DNA of 13,605 nucleotides from contig DAOUWT010000042.1 of NCBI GenBank assembly GCA_030666985.1, positions 1 to 13,605 on the forward strand, read 5' to 3'. The notes beneath the pieces are model-generated. The model made no database searches, was not told where the DNA came from, and saw only the letters and a list, made by a program, of their open reading frames with translations. The position numbers and the translations under genes are program-made. Numbering within the stretch: position 1 is the stretch's first letter; every line of letters starts with the position of its first letter. The stretch is from Chloroflexota bacterium. Lineage in GTDB: Bacteria > Chloroflexota > Anaerolineae > Anaerolineales > UBA11858. Below are positions 7,581-13,605 of this stretch, piece by piece.

Positions 7581-7635
7581 GCGACATGAATGTCGCACTA
7601 CGAAAGCGTAACGCGATATTTATATCGCCTTTCGT
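7581..7635. repeat. Two adjacent palindromes downstream of the GH25 gene
   Basis: GCGACATGAATGTCGC (7581-7596) is a perfect 7-bp dyad. It is followed by ACGAAAG (7600-7606), which pairs with CTTTCGT (7629-7635) around an inner perfect hairpin GCGATA-TTTA-TATCGC (7613-7628). Both inner palindromes begin GCGA and end TCGC. No T-run follows, so this is not a classical intrinsic terminator. It begins 56 bp after the GH25 stop. Confidence 0.75.
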
Positions 7636-7717
7636 TGCATGACAAGGGGCTAAGCATATCAGGGCACGAAGAACATCACCAGTTGTCAGACAAATATCCA
7701 CATCTACACCTTGCCTG
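7636..7717. other. Spacer without recognisable gene
   Basis: Nothing gene-like was found between the palindromes and the promoter at 7718. An open minus-strand frame crosses this area (about 7797-7456). It overlaps the GH25 gene end, passes through the palindromes and matches no family that I recognise. Confidence 0.4.
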
Positions 7718-7746
7718 TTGACATAGGCAATAACATTCAATATACT
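7718..7746 (+). promoter_or_regulatory. Sigma70-like promoter for the serine-biosynthesis genes
   Basis: A perfect -35 box TTGACA (7718-7723) and a -10 box TATACT (7741-7746) are separated by exactly 17 nt, close to the bacterial housekeeping consensus. Transcription would start near 7753, leaving a leader of about 177 nt before the aminotransferase ATG at 7930. The leader contains the hairpins at 7784-7875. Confidence 0.6.
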
Positions 7747-7783
7747 GATAGATGAATGATAGTTGCTCAAAATCATGATGGCA

Positions 7784-7875
7784 GAACTGCATTGCACTTG
7801 GGAAAGTGCATTGCAGTTCGAGTCTCATAGGCAGACTCGTGGTGCAATGCATCCAAAAGCAGATGCAATGCACCA
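7784..7875 (+). promoter_or_regulatory. Structured leader / nested inverted-repeat element with four TGCAWTGCA boxes
   Basis: Three hairpins lie in a row. GAACTGCATTGCACTT (7784-7799) pairs with 7804-7819 across a GGGA loop, with one T-T mismatch. CGAGTCT (7819-7825) pairs with AGACTCG (7833-7839). TGGTGCAATGCATC (7840-7853) pairs with 7862-7875, with one A-A mismatch. The four arms of hairpins one and three hold TGCATTGCA (7788, 7807) and its exact reverse complement TGCAATGCA (7843, 7864), so a competing nested fold (first arm with last, second with third) has perfect helices. The element could act as RNA, as tandem protein-binding sites, or be a REP-like repeat. Confidence 0.65.
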
Positions 7876-7929
7876 CTAACATAATGACAGTTTGTACCCG
7901 CCTAACTTTCTAACCCACAGGAGATATTT

Positions 7930-9000
7930 ATGTACAAGAAACTCTTCACGCCAGGCCCCACACACGTAAGGGAAAAGATTCTGGAAGCCCAAACGGCTCC
8001 AATGATCCATCACCGCACCTCAGAATATTCCGAACTACAAAGACAGGCCACCACTAAGTTGCAGGAACTTCTCTACACAAAACAGCACGTATATCTCTAC
8101 GCAAGCTCCTCTACCGGCATGATGGAAGGCTCCATTCGTCAGGCCTCCAAGAAGAAAATCCTCAACACCGTCAACGGCGCCTTTTCCAAACGCTGGCACG
8201 AGATTACCGTTGCTAACGGGATTCCGTGTGATACCGTCGAGGCTCCTTGGGGACAGCCCATCACCCCCGAAATAGTTGACGAAGCCCTCTCCAGCGAGGA
8301 ATATGACGCCCTGACCGTGGTCTTCAACGAGACCTCCACTGGGTTAGAAAATCCCGTCAAAGAAATTGCGGCCCTCGTTAATGAAAAATATCCCGAAGTC
8401 TTGATTCTGGTGGATGCCGTGAGCGGGATGGCCGGGGCCAAGATCGAGTTCGATGCCTGGGGCTTAGACGTCTGCCTGGCCGGGGTGCAAAAATGCTTCG
8501 CCCTCCCCGCCGGATTAACAGTCTGCGCTGTGAGCGACCGGGCTAGAGAACGCGCTTTAGAAGTTCCAAACGGCGGGTATTACTTCTCCTACAAAATGAT
8601 GGATAAGAAGTATGACAAGCACCAGACCCCCGCTACTCCAGCCGTGAGCCTCATTCAGGCCATGAACGCTCAACTTGACGACATTCTCATTGTAGAGGGC
8701 TTAGAAAACCATTGGAAACGCCACGAGGAAATGGCTGCTTATGTCCAAAATTGGGCGCGAAAATACTTTGGCCTTTTCTCGGATGAAAAATATCTCTCGC
8801 TTACCCTGACCAATGTTGAGAACACCCGTGGCATTGACGTGGCCGAGCTTAATAATCGTCTAGCTCTGCGCGGTGCGGCCATATCCAACGGTTACGGTCC
8901 CCTCAAGGGGAAATGTTTCCGCATAGCCCACATGGGAGACTTGACACTCGATGACGCCAAATGGGTCACGGCTCAGATTGAGGATATTTTAGATTTGTAA
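7930..9000 (+). CDS. Class V aminotransferase, probable phosphoserine (or serine-glyoxylate type) aminotransferase
   Basis: This 356-aa PLP enzyme of the class V family begins LFTPGPTHVR (5-14), the substrate-binding GPT motif. It carries HHRTSEYSEL (27-36), SSSTGMMEGSIR (59-70), D162 in VDAVSG (pyridine nitrogen contact) and K188 in AGVQKCF, which forms the Schiff base. The length matches the alanine-glyoxylate/serine-pyruvate/phosphoserine branch. Its neighbour serA suggests the reaction 3-phosphohydroxypyruvate plus glutamate to phosphoserine plus 2-oxoglutarate, as for SerC-like members of this branch. Sequence alone does not exclude serine-glyoxylate or alanine-glyoxylate activity. AGGAG (7919-7923) lies 6 nt before the ATG. 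A strong promoter and structured leader precede it. Confidence 0.85.
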   Translation: MYKKLFTPGPTHVREKILEAQTAPMIHHRTSEYSELQRQATTKLQELLYTKQHVYLYASSSTGMMEGSIRQASKKKILNTVNGAFSKRWHEITVANGIPCDTVEAPWGQPITPEIVDEALSSEEYDALTVVFNETSTGLENPVKEIAALVNEKYPEVLILVDAVSGMAGAKIEFDAWGLDVCLAGVQKCFALPAGLTVCAVSDRARERALEVPNGGYYFSYKMMDKKYDKHQTPATPAVSLIQAMNAQLDDILIVEGLENHWKRHEEMAAYVQNWARKYFGLFSDEKYLSLTLTNVENTRGIDVAELNNRLALRGAAISNGYGPLKGKCFRIAHMGDLTLDDAKWVTAQIEDILDL

Positions 9001-9003
9001 ATA

Positions 9004-9102
9004 GTGAAGACGTGATGCGTGAAGACGTGATGCGTGTTGCGTGTTACGTGAAGGCGTGATGCGTGAACTCACGTTTTACGTTTCACGTTTTACGTTTTAC
9101 GA
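9004..9102. repeat. Self-complementary tandem-repeat array A (GCGTGAA / TTCACG family)
   Basis: The left arm (9004-9067) is built from imperfect units such as GACGTGATGCGTGAA and GCGTGTT. The right arm (9068-9102) is made of the complementary units CACGTTTTACGTTT. The two meet at CGTGA-AC-TCACG (9062-9073), so the whole can form a long imperfect hairpin in RNA or a cruciform in DNA. It fills most of the 137-bp gap between the aminotransferase and serA. The 24 bases at 9054-9077 recur exactly at 10067-10090 in array B. Confidence 0.85.
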
Positions 9103-9137
9103 ACCAGGATAAATATAACTACCAAAAGAGGTGTCCC

Positions 9138-10037
9138 ATGAAAGTATTAATTTGTGACGCAACAGACCCAAAAGCACTTGAAACCATAGCCAAAGCCGGG
9201 ATTGAGGTTGTCAACCGCCCGGATATTACTCCCGAAGAATTAGTAGAAGCCATCCCAGGGTACGATTGCATGGTCGTCCGCAGCCGCACCAAGGTTCGCA
9301 AACCGGTCATTGACGCAGCTACAAACCTGAAAGCCATCGTCCGAGGAGGCGTAGGGCTTGACAACATTGACGTTGAATACGCTAAATCCAAAGGAATCCA
9401 AGTACTGAACACTCCCAGTGCATCCACGCAGGCAGTCGCCGAATTAACCGTCGGCTATTTATTCGCATTAGCCCGTCATATCCCCCGAATGACCACCTCC
9501 ATGAAAGCAGGAAAGTGGGAAAAGAAAAAGTTCAAGGGTATTGAGTTAACCGAGAAGATCTTGGGCATTATCGGTCCTGGCCGCATCGGTCTGGCAGTCG
9601 CTGAGCTAGCGAATGCTCTCGGAATGACCGTCCTGTCGTATTATTACGGTGAAAAAGAAGCCCAAGGGGTTGAGTTCGTTCCCTTGGATGAACTCTTCGA
9701 GCGCTCCGATTTCATCTCCCTGCACGTTCCCCACAAGGAGACCACCCACAATATCGTCAACGCCGAAAGCTTTAAGAAAATGAAAGACGGCGTGCGCATC
9801 ATCAACTGCGGGAGAGGCGGCACAATCGACGAGGACGCCCTCTACTATGCCATCAAAGCCGGCAAAGTGGCCGGAGCAGCCCTAGACGTTTACGCCGAGG
9901 AACCCAGCAAGGGGCACAAGCTCTACACCTTGGATGAAGTGATCGGTTCCCCGCATGTTGGGGCCGGGACAGCCGAAGCCAAAGCGCGTGTAGGAGAAGA
10001 GGTCGCCCGAAAAGTGATTGGCGCGCTGGCGGAGTGA
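9138..10037 (+). CDS. serA: D-3-phosphoglycerate dehydrogenase, short ACT-less form
   Basis: This 299-aa enzyme of the D-2-hydroxyacid dehydrogenase family oxidises 3-phosphoglycerate to 3-phosphohydroxypyruvate with NAD, the first step of serine synthesis. It shows VRGGVGLDNID (68-78), the Rossmann loop G146-P-G148-R-I-G151, and the likely catalytic triad R226 (NCGRGG), E255 (AEEP) and H273 (SPHVGAGTAEA). There is no C-terminal ACT or allosteric domain, as in short SerA forms; feedback control through ACT is therefore absent. The open frame extends upstream to 9063, but those codons lie in repeat array A. The start at 9138 has GAGGTG (9128-9133) just before it and begins with the conserved strand MKVLICD. 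SerA is flanked by repeat arrays A and B. Confidence 0.92.
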   Translation: MKVLICDATDPKALETIAKAGIEVVNRPDITPEELVEAIPGYDCMVVRSRTKVRKPVIDAATNLKAIVRGGVGLDNIDVEYAKSKGIQVLNTPSASTQAVAELTVGYLFALARHIPRMTTSMKAGKWEKKKFKGIELTEKILGIIGPGRIGLAVAELANALGMTVLSYYYGEKEAQGVEFVPLDELFERSDFISLHVPHKETTHNIVNAESFKKMKDGVRIINCGRGGTIDEDALYYAIKAGKVAGAALDVYAEEPSKGHKLYTLDEVIGSPHVGAGTAEAKARVGEEVARKVIGALAE

Positions 10038-10188
10038 GGCGTGAAACGTGATGCGTGTTGCGTGTTGCGTGATGCGTGAACTCACGTTTTCACATTTTAC
10101 GTTTTCACATTTTACGTTTTTACGTTTCACGTTTCACGTTTCACGTTTCACGTTTCACGTTTCACGTTTTCACGTTTCACGTTTCACT
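10038..10188. repeat. Self-complementary tandem-repeat array B (GCGTGAT / ACGTTTC family)
   Basis: The array starts immediately after the serA stop. The left arm (10039-10080) is a run of GCGTG units. The right arm (10081-10188) consists of CACATTTTACG pieces and then nine heptamers ACGTTTC starting at 10122, the seventh carrying one extra T. The centre (10067-10090) is identical to that of array A for 24 nt. The units are contiguous with no spacers, so it is not a CRISPR array. It fills most of the 189-bp gap before the DUF1015 gene. Confidence 0.88.
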
Positions 10189-10226
10189 ATTTTTACAATC
10201 TCCTAGATAAATTTTAAGGAAAGAAA

Positions 10227-11561
10227 ATGGCAAACATAAAACCCTTTAAAGGAATTCGTTATAACCCCGAAAAAATAGATAACTTCGATGCCGTCATCAG
10301 CCAACCTTATGACCGCGTGCGTTACGGGCTGCAAGACCAATATTACGACCTCAGCGATCACAACATCGTGCGCATCATCAAAGGCAAAGAGTTCGAAGGC
10401 GACAACGAGGAAAACAACGTCTACACCCGCGCCAGGGATTTTCTGAACCAGTGGCTGGAAGAAGGCATTCTCGTTCGGGAAGAGGAACCCGCTCTCTACG
10501 TTTATCACCAAATCTTCCCCCTCCCCAATGGCAGCGAAGTAACGCGCAAAGCCCTCATCACCGCTTTCGAGTTGGCCGAATTCGACGAGGGGATTGTCCT
10601 CCCCCACGAGCGCACCCATGCCGGCCCCAAGATTGACCGCCTCAACCTCACCCGCGCCACTGAAACCTATTTTGGCAATATCTTCATGCTCTATCCCGAC
10701 CCGGAGAACAAGGTAGACGCCCTGCTAGCCCAAGCCATCAATCGAGAGCCGGACATCAGGGCCAAAGAGTTGCACGAGAAAGACGTTCTACACAAAGTAT
10801 GGGTAGTCACCGACAAAGATGTACTCAACGCCGTGGCGGCTGAGATGGCTCCGAAGCGCAACCTAATCATCGCCGACGGGCATCACCGCTACGAGACGGC
10901 TCTCGCTTACCGGGAAGAAATGCGTGAGAAAAACCCCGCTGCCCCAGCCGAAGCAGGGTTCAACTACCGCATGGCAGCTCTGGTGAGCATGAGCGATCCC
11001 GGCCTGACGATTTTGCCCACCCACCGCCTGATCTTCGGATACAAAAAGAAAACCAGCGCGGAAGTGGTAAAAGCAGCGGAGAAATACTTCACGGTCGAAA
11101 AAGTGGCGGATAGGACTGCCCTAGAGGGGAAGATGGCCCAATCCGTGGGGGAAGTGGGCCGCATTGGGCTAGTTACCACCGAGGGCTGCCACTTCCTGAC
11201 CCTCAGCGACGCATCCATCATGGCAGAACTCACCCCCCAGCGGGCGCAAGCCTGGCACGAACTGGACGCCAGCATCCTCCACAAACTCCTCCTGGAACAC
11301 GTCATGGAAATCAGCGCGGAAAAAATCGACAATAAAGAAGGCATACAATATCTCCGTGAACCGGATATAGGATACGACCGAGTGAGCGCCCAAGTAAACG
11401 ACCACTTGGGTGAGAAGGATACCGCTTTCCTATTCATCCTCAACGCCACCCGTATTGAACAGGTCACGGACTGCACCGATGCCGGGGAGAAGATGCCCCA
11501 GAAATCGACCGATTTTTATCCAAAGGTAATTACAGGGTTTGCGATGTTGGAGGTGGGGTAG
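10227..11561 (+). CDS. DUF1015 (COG4198-type) protein, possibly linked to serine biosynthesis
   Basis: At 444 aa this matches the DUF1015 family: opening IKPFKGIRYN (4-13), then SQPYDRV (25-31), LPHERTHAGPKIDRLNL (125-141), IIADGHHRYETAL (214-226) and ILPTHRL (262-268). The DGHHR signature at 217-221 resembles the motif of ParB/sulfiredoxin-fold proteins, a group that includes the archaeal free-serine kinase SerK; this likeness is at motif level only. DUF1015 genes are often found beside serA and an aminotransferase, and that is so here. Since no serB is present, a role at the phosphoserine-serine step is attractive but unproven. It is cytosolic, with no signal peptide. AAGGA at 10216-10220, 6 nt before the ATG, supports the start. 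It is flanked by arrays B and C. Confidence 0.8.
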   Translation: MANIKPFKGIRYNPEKIDNFDAVISQPYDRVRYGLQDQYYDLSDHNIVRIIKGKEFEGDNEENNVYTRARDFLNQWLEEGILVREEEPALYVYHQIFPLPNGSEVTRKALITAFELAEFDEGIVLPHERTHAGPKIDRLNLTRATETYFGNIFMLYPDPENKVDALLAQAINREPDIRAKELHEKDVLHKVWVVTDKDVLNAVAAEMAPKRNLIIADGHHRYETALAYREEMREKNPAAPAEAGFNYRMAALVSMSDPGLTILPTHRLIFGYKKKTSAEVVKAAEKYFTVEKVADRTALEGKMAQSVGEVGRIGLVTTEGCHFLTLSDASIMAELTPQRAQAWHELDASILHKLLLEHVMEISAEKIDNKEGIQYLREPDIGYDRVSAQVNDHLGEKDTAFLFILNATRIEQVTDCTDAGEKMPQKSTDFYPKVITGFAMLEVG

Positions 11562-11724
11562 TTTGGTAAATTGGGAAACTGGTAAGTTGGGAAACTGGTA
11601 GATTGGGAGACTGGTATATTGGGAACTGGTATATTGGCCCCCAATTTACCAACGTACCAACATACCAACATACCAATCTACCAATCTACCAATCCCCAAT
11701 CTACTAATCCCCAATTTACCAACA
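11562..11724. repeat. Self-complementary tandem-repeat array C (ACTGGTANATTGGGA / TACCAATC family)
   Basis: The array starts directly after the DUF1015 stop. The left arm consists of units TGGTAAATTGGGAAAC-like, beginning at 11564, 11580, 11596, 11612 and 11627 (period 16, 16, 16, 15). The right arm (11638-11724) is the complementary set with a shorter period: CCAATTTACC, then AACATACC, AATCTACC and AATCCCC. The arms meet at ATTGG-CCC-CCAAT (11633-11645). The sequence is unrelated to arrays A and B but the architecture is the same: one tandem arm followed by its complement. Confidence 0.85.
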
Positions 11725-11759
11725 TACTCCGTTTACAACAACAGCCACAAGGACGTACT

Positions 11760-12179
11760 ATGCAAAATTCCACAAAGTTTGAAGACCAATACATGGATGT
11801 TTTACAGAATATCGAATTTGCTCTTGCAGAAACGTACAGAAAATATGAGGAAATGACCGATTATGACGCTGAAAAAGTTATCACAACTCTCATGAAAACC
11901 TACCAATCTGGCGACCATGAACGTGAAGACCCGCCTCCCCTCTTGCGAACAGAATGGCAGAAACGTGCTTATACATTTGTTAAGGATATGTGCGATATGC
12001 GTCTTAGCGGGGATATGTCATTTGAAAAAGACGGCCGGCCAGTTGCTTTTGAAATGAAACCTCTTGAAATAGACGAAATCATTGCCTGTCTGAAGCGAGT
12101 AAGAAAATCAATCAAAATGTGGAATAAAAAATTGGGCCAGCGGGGATACTTCCACTTTATGGGGGATTTTGTGAAGTAA
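11760..12179 (+). CDS. Small hypothetical protein (139 aa), unrecognised
   Basis: I do not recognise this family. The product is charged and probably mostly helical: FEDQYMDVLQNIEFALAETY (7-26), TDYDAEKVITTLMKTYQSG (33-51), a proline-rich turn (EDPPPLL), WQKRAYTFVKDMCDMRL (64-80) and a basic tail (ACLKRVRKSIKMWNKK). There is no signal peptide or membrane segment. The open frame continues upstream to 11619, but those codons lie in repeat array C and give a T/N/P/Q-rich low-complexity extension. The start at 11760 has AAGGA at 11749-11753. Codon use looks like a real gene. It converges on galK with 2 bp between stop codons, leaving no room for a separate terminator. Confidence 0.65.
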   Translation: MQNSTKFEDQYMDVLQNIEFALAETYRKYEEMTDYDAEKVITTLMKTYQSGDHEREDPPPLLRTEWQKRAYTFVKDMCDMRLSGDMSFEKDGRPVAFEMKPLEIDEIIACLKRVRKSIKMWNKKLGQRGYFHFMGDFVK

Positions 12180-12181
12180 AG

Positions 12182-13390
12182 TTATTCTTCCACTAACTCG
12201 GCCCCATTGGTTGGGTGACAGATGTACACATGCGGTTGTAAGCCAATGTGCTTTTTGTAAATCACAGCGACTTCACCGGCAAACACGGGGGTAACCTGCT
12301 TTTGCACCAGGGCTGCCGCGCATCCGCCAAATCCCCCTCCCGTCATGCGGGCCCCAAAGCAGCCGGGCTGGGATTGGGCAATATTCACCATGAGATTCAA
12401 TTCTTCGCTAGAAACTTCATAATCATCCCGAAGGCTGATATGACCAGCGTGCATTAATTGCCCTAGTGTAATTGCATCACCAGCCTGCATGGCCTCAGCA
12501 GCCTGAAGAGTGCGAGCATTCTCAGTGATCACATGCCGGGCGCGGCGCTGAATAAGCGGCTCCAATTCACCAGACCTAGCTTCGAAAACTTTCAGAGACA
12601 CGTCTCGTAAGGCCGGCACACCAAAAAAGTTGCTGGCTATTTTGCATTGAGAGACTCGTTCGTTGTAGGCTGAATCTACCAGACCGCGGCGAGTTGCTGT
12701 ATCAAGCACTACGATGGCAGTATCATCGGGCAGCGGCACCAAGCGGGATGATAAGTCCCGGCAGTCGATCAACAGGGCATGACCGTCTTTCCCGTTAGCA
12801 GAAATCATCTGATCCATGATCCCGGTTTGCAGCCCCAACCACTCATTTTCTGTCTTTTTTGCGGATAGAGCAATTTCGGTGGGCTGCCAATCCCAGCGGC
12901 TCACGGCCCAAAAGGCACGCGCAACGGAAAGCTCTAACGCTGCTGAGGAAGATAAACCTGCCCCCATGGGGATATCGCTGACAAGAACCCCTTCCCACCC
13001 CCGGAGAGGATAACCCTTCCCCTGGAGCGCCCACGCCACCCCTCGGACGTACTCCTCCCACCCCTCCCCGTGGCAGATCTCACCAAGAGAGAAATCTGCC
13101 GGTTGGGAGAAATCCAAGGAATGAACGTGAACTCGGCCATCATTTCGCGGGCGAAGCGCGATCCAAGTGAATAAGTCAATAGCCACCGGCAGGACGAAAC
13201 CATCGTTATAATCAGTGTGTTCACCAATCAAGTTAACCCGCCCTGGGGCCCGCACAATGAATGCGGGGGATTCCCCAAAACGGTTCTGAAACTCTGTGGT
13301 GATTCGTTGGTGTGGGATCGGCATGGTTTTATGATCTGTGTTTGTAGTGTTGATCGGGGAGTTCCCGAAGCCGGGTGGCGGATTGTTCAT
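12182..13390 (-). CDS. galK: Galactokinase
   Basis: This 402-aa GHMP kinase phosphorylates alpha-D-galactose at C1 with ATP, the entry step of the Leloir pathway. All three family motifs are present: the galactokinase signature GRVNLIGEHTDYNDG (50-64), the ATP-binding PMGAGLSSSAAL (141-152) and the C-terminal ARMTGGGFGGC (347-357). D193 in GIMDQM is the catalytic aspartate. The length is slightly above the usual 380-390 because of a proline- and asparagine-rich N-terminus of about 22 residues. An internal ATG at 13324 would give the usual length but has no ribosome-binding site. The ATG at 13390 has AGAGG (plus-strand CCTCT, 13400-13404) 9 nt upstream, so I kept it. A hairpin lies upstream. 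No galT or galE is visible in the window. Confidence 0.95.
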   Translation of the reverse strand: MNNPPPGFGNSPINTTNTDHKTMPIPHQRITTEFQNRFGESPAFIVRAPGRVNLIGEHTDYNDGFVLPVAIDLFTWIALRPRNDGRVHVHSLDFSQPADFSLGEICHGEGWEEYVRGVAWALQGKGYPLRGWEGVLVSDIPMGAGLSSSAALELSVARAFWAVSRWDWQPTEIALSAKKTENEWLGLQTGIMDQMISANGKDGHALLIDCRDLSSRLVPLPDDTAIVVLDTATRRGLVDSAYNERVSQCKIASNFFGVPALRDVSLKVFEARSGELEPLIQRRARHVITENARTLQAAEAMQAGDAITLGQLMHAGHISLRDDYEVSSEELNLMVNIAQSQPGCFGARMTGGGFGGCAAALVQKQVTPVFAGEVAVIYKKHIGLQPHVYICHPTNGAELVEE

Positions 13391-13432
13391 CTGGTAATGC
13401 CTCTATTTTACCCCACCGATAAGGAAGAATCG

Positions 13433-13474
13433 AGAGCCTAAAAGTCTCAAAAGTTTCTAAGACCTTTAGGCTCT
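13433..13474. repeat. Long hairpin upstream of galK
   Basis: AGAGCCTAAA (13433-13442) pairs perfectly with TTTAGGCTCT (13465-13474). After one A-C mismatch, GTCT (13444-13447) pairs with AGAC (13460-13463), giving a 15-bp stem with one mismatch and a 12-nt loop. It lies between the partial gene ending at 13526 and galK, so it could act as a terminator or attenuator on the minus strand, or be one copy of a dispersed repeat. No clean T-run follows on the minus strand. Confidence 0.65.
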
Positions 13475-13525
13475 TGGAACCAGGATGATTGGCATATCCG
13501 GGGCAAACGCGTATGGGATACAAAT

Positions 13526-13603
13526 TCATTCCTTCTCTTGCTCGAGATGGGTCGGCAGCCCCATCGGGTGCGGAATCCAGGGGAGCTGGCGATCCCCTTC
13601 GAG
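13526..13603 (-). CDS. Possible C-terminal end of an upstream minus-strand gene (runs off window)
   Basis: Reading the minus strand from the window edge, one frame encodes 25 residues (LEGDRQLPWIPHPMGLPTHL, then EQEKE) and stops with TGA at 13528-13526. The composition and charged end look like a real protein terminus, whereas the other two frames run through the hairpin element at 13433-13474. The family is not recognisable from so little. If real, it would precede galK in the same direction with a gap of about 135 bp. The fragment is too short to be sure that it is coding. Confidence 0.35.
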   Translation of the reverse strand, partial: LEGDRQLPWIPHPMGLPTHLEQEKE

Positions 13604-13605
13604 CA

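Noticed and set aside
7456..7797. Open minus-strand frame overlapping the end of the GH25 gene
   Set aside because: It crosses the palindromes at 7581-7635 and overlaps the GH25 coding end; no family resemblance.
9063..9137. Upstream extension of SerA to 9063
   Set aside because: The codons lie in repeat array A, and the family-typical start MKVLICD at 9138 has its own ribosome-binding site.
9004..10188. CRISPR-like repeat arrays
   Set aside because: The units are 7-16 nt, contiguous and degenerate, with no unique spacers and no cas genes; they are tandem arrays followed by complementary arrays.
11619..11759. Upstream extension of the 139-aa protein
   Set aside because: It translates the tandem array into T/N/P/Q-rich low complexity, and a good AAGGA box precedes the ATG at 11760.

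Overview
The window most resembles accessory-rich chromosome from an uncultured Chloroflexota (Anaerolineae-like) bacterium. That assignment is an inference. It rests on a secreted GH25 enzyme ending in a hydrophobic FLPL-type tail, on several families of intergenic inverted or tandem repeats common in that phylum, and on a serine-biosynthesis trio of class-V aminotransferase, ACT-less SerA and DUF1015. No rRNA, tRNA, CRISPR array, transposase or integrase was recognised.

Layout. 1-3291 (+) is a carbohydrate cluster: the C-terminal end of a GH130-type phosphorylase/glycosidase, a GT-A glycosyltransferase, and a GH13_18 phosphorylase of the glucosylglycerate / sucrose-6F-phosphate phosphorylase type. 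Diverged copies of one inverted repeat precede the last two genes. 3292-5032 is a patchwork: an orphan ribbon-helix-helix antitoxin-like gene, an AT-rich two-helix membrane protein with a PLD-like cytosolic domain, a short ATCCGC-rich repeat, and a degraded 3' remnant of aroB on the minus strand. 5033-7525 (+) is a large exported GH25 muramidase-like protein with accessory domains.

7526-12179 (+) carries an aminotransferase, serA, a DUF1015 protein and an unrecognised 139-aa protein. The first gene is preceded by a near-consensus promoter (TTGACA, 17 nt, TATACT) and a leader of about 180 nt that can fold in two mutually exclusive ways. The four genes are separated not by ordinary spacers but by three self-complementary tandem-repeat arrays, two of one family and one of another.

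12182-13390 (-) is galactokinase, convergent with the 139-aa gene and separated from it by only 2 bp. A hairpin lies upstream of galK, and a probable further minus-strand gene ends at 13526 and runs off the window.

How the genes may work together. SerA oxidises 3-phosphoglycerate and the aminotransferase would give phosphoserine. No SerB is visible, so the DUF1015 protein with its DGHHR motif is a candidate for the missing last step or a related role. The glycosyltransferase and the two phosphorylases suggest making and recycling a small glycoside. These roles are inferred from family and position.
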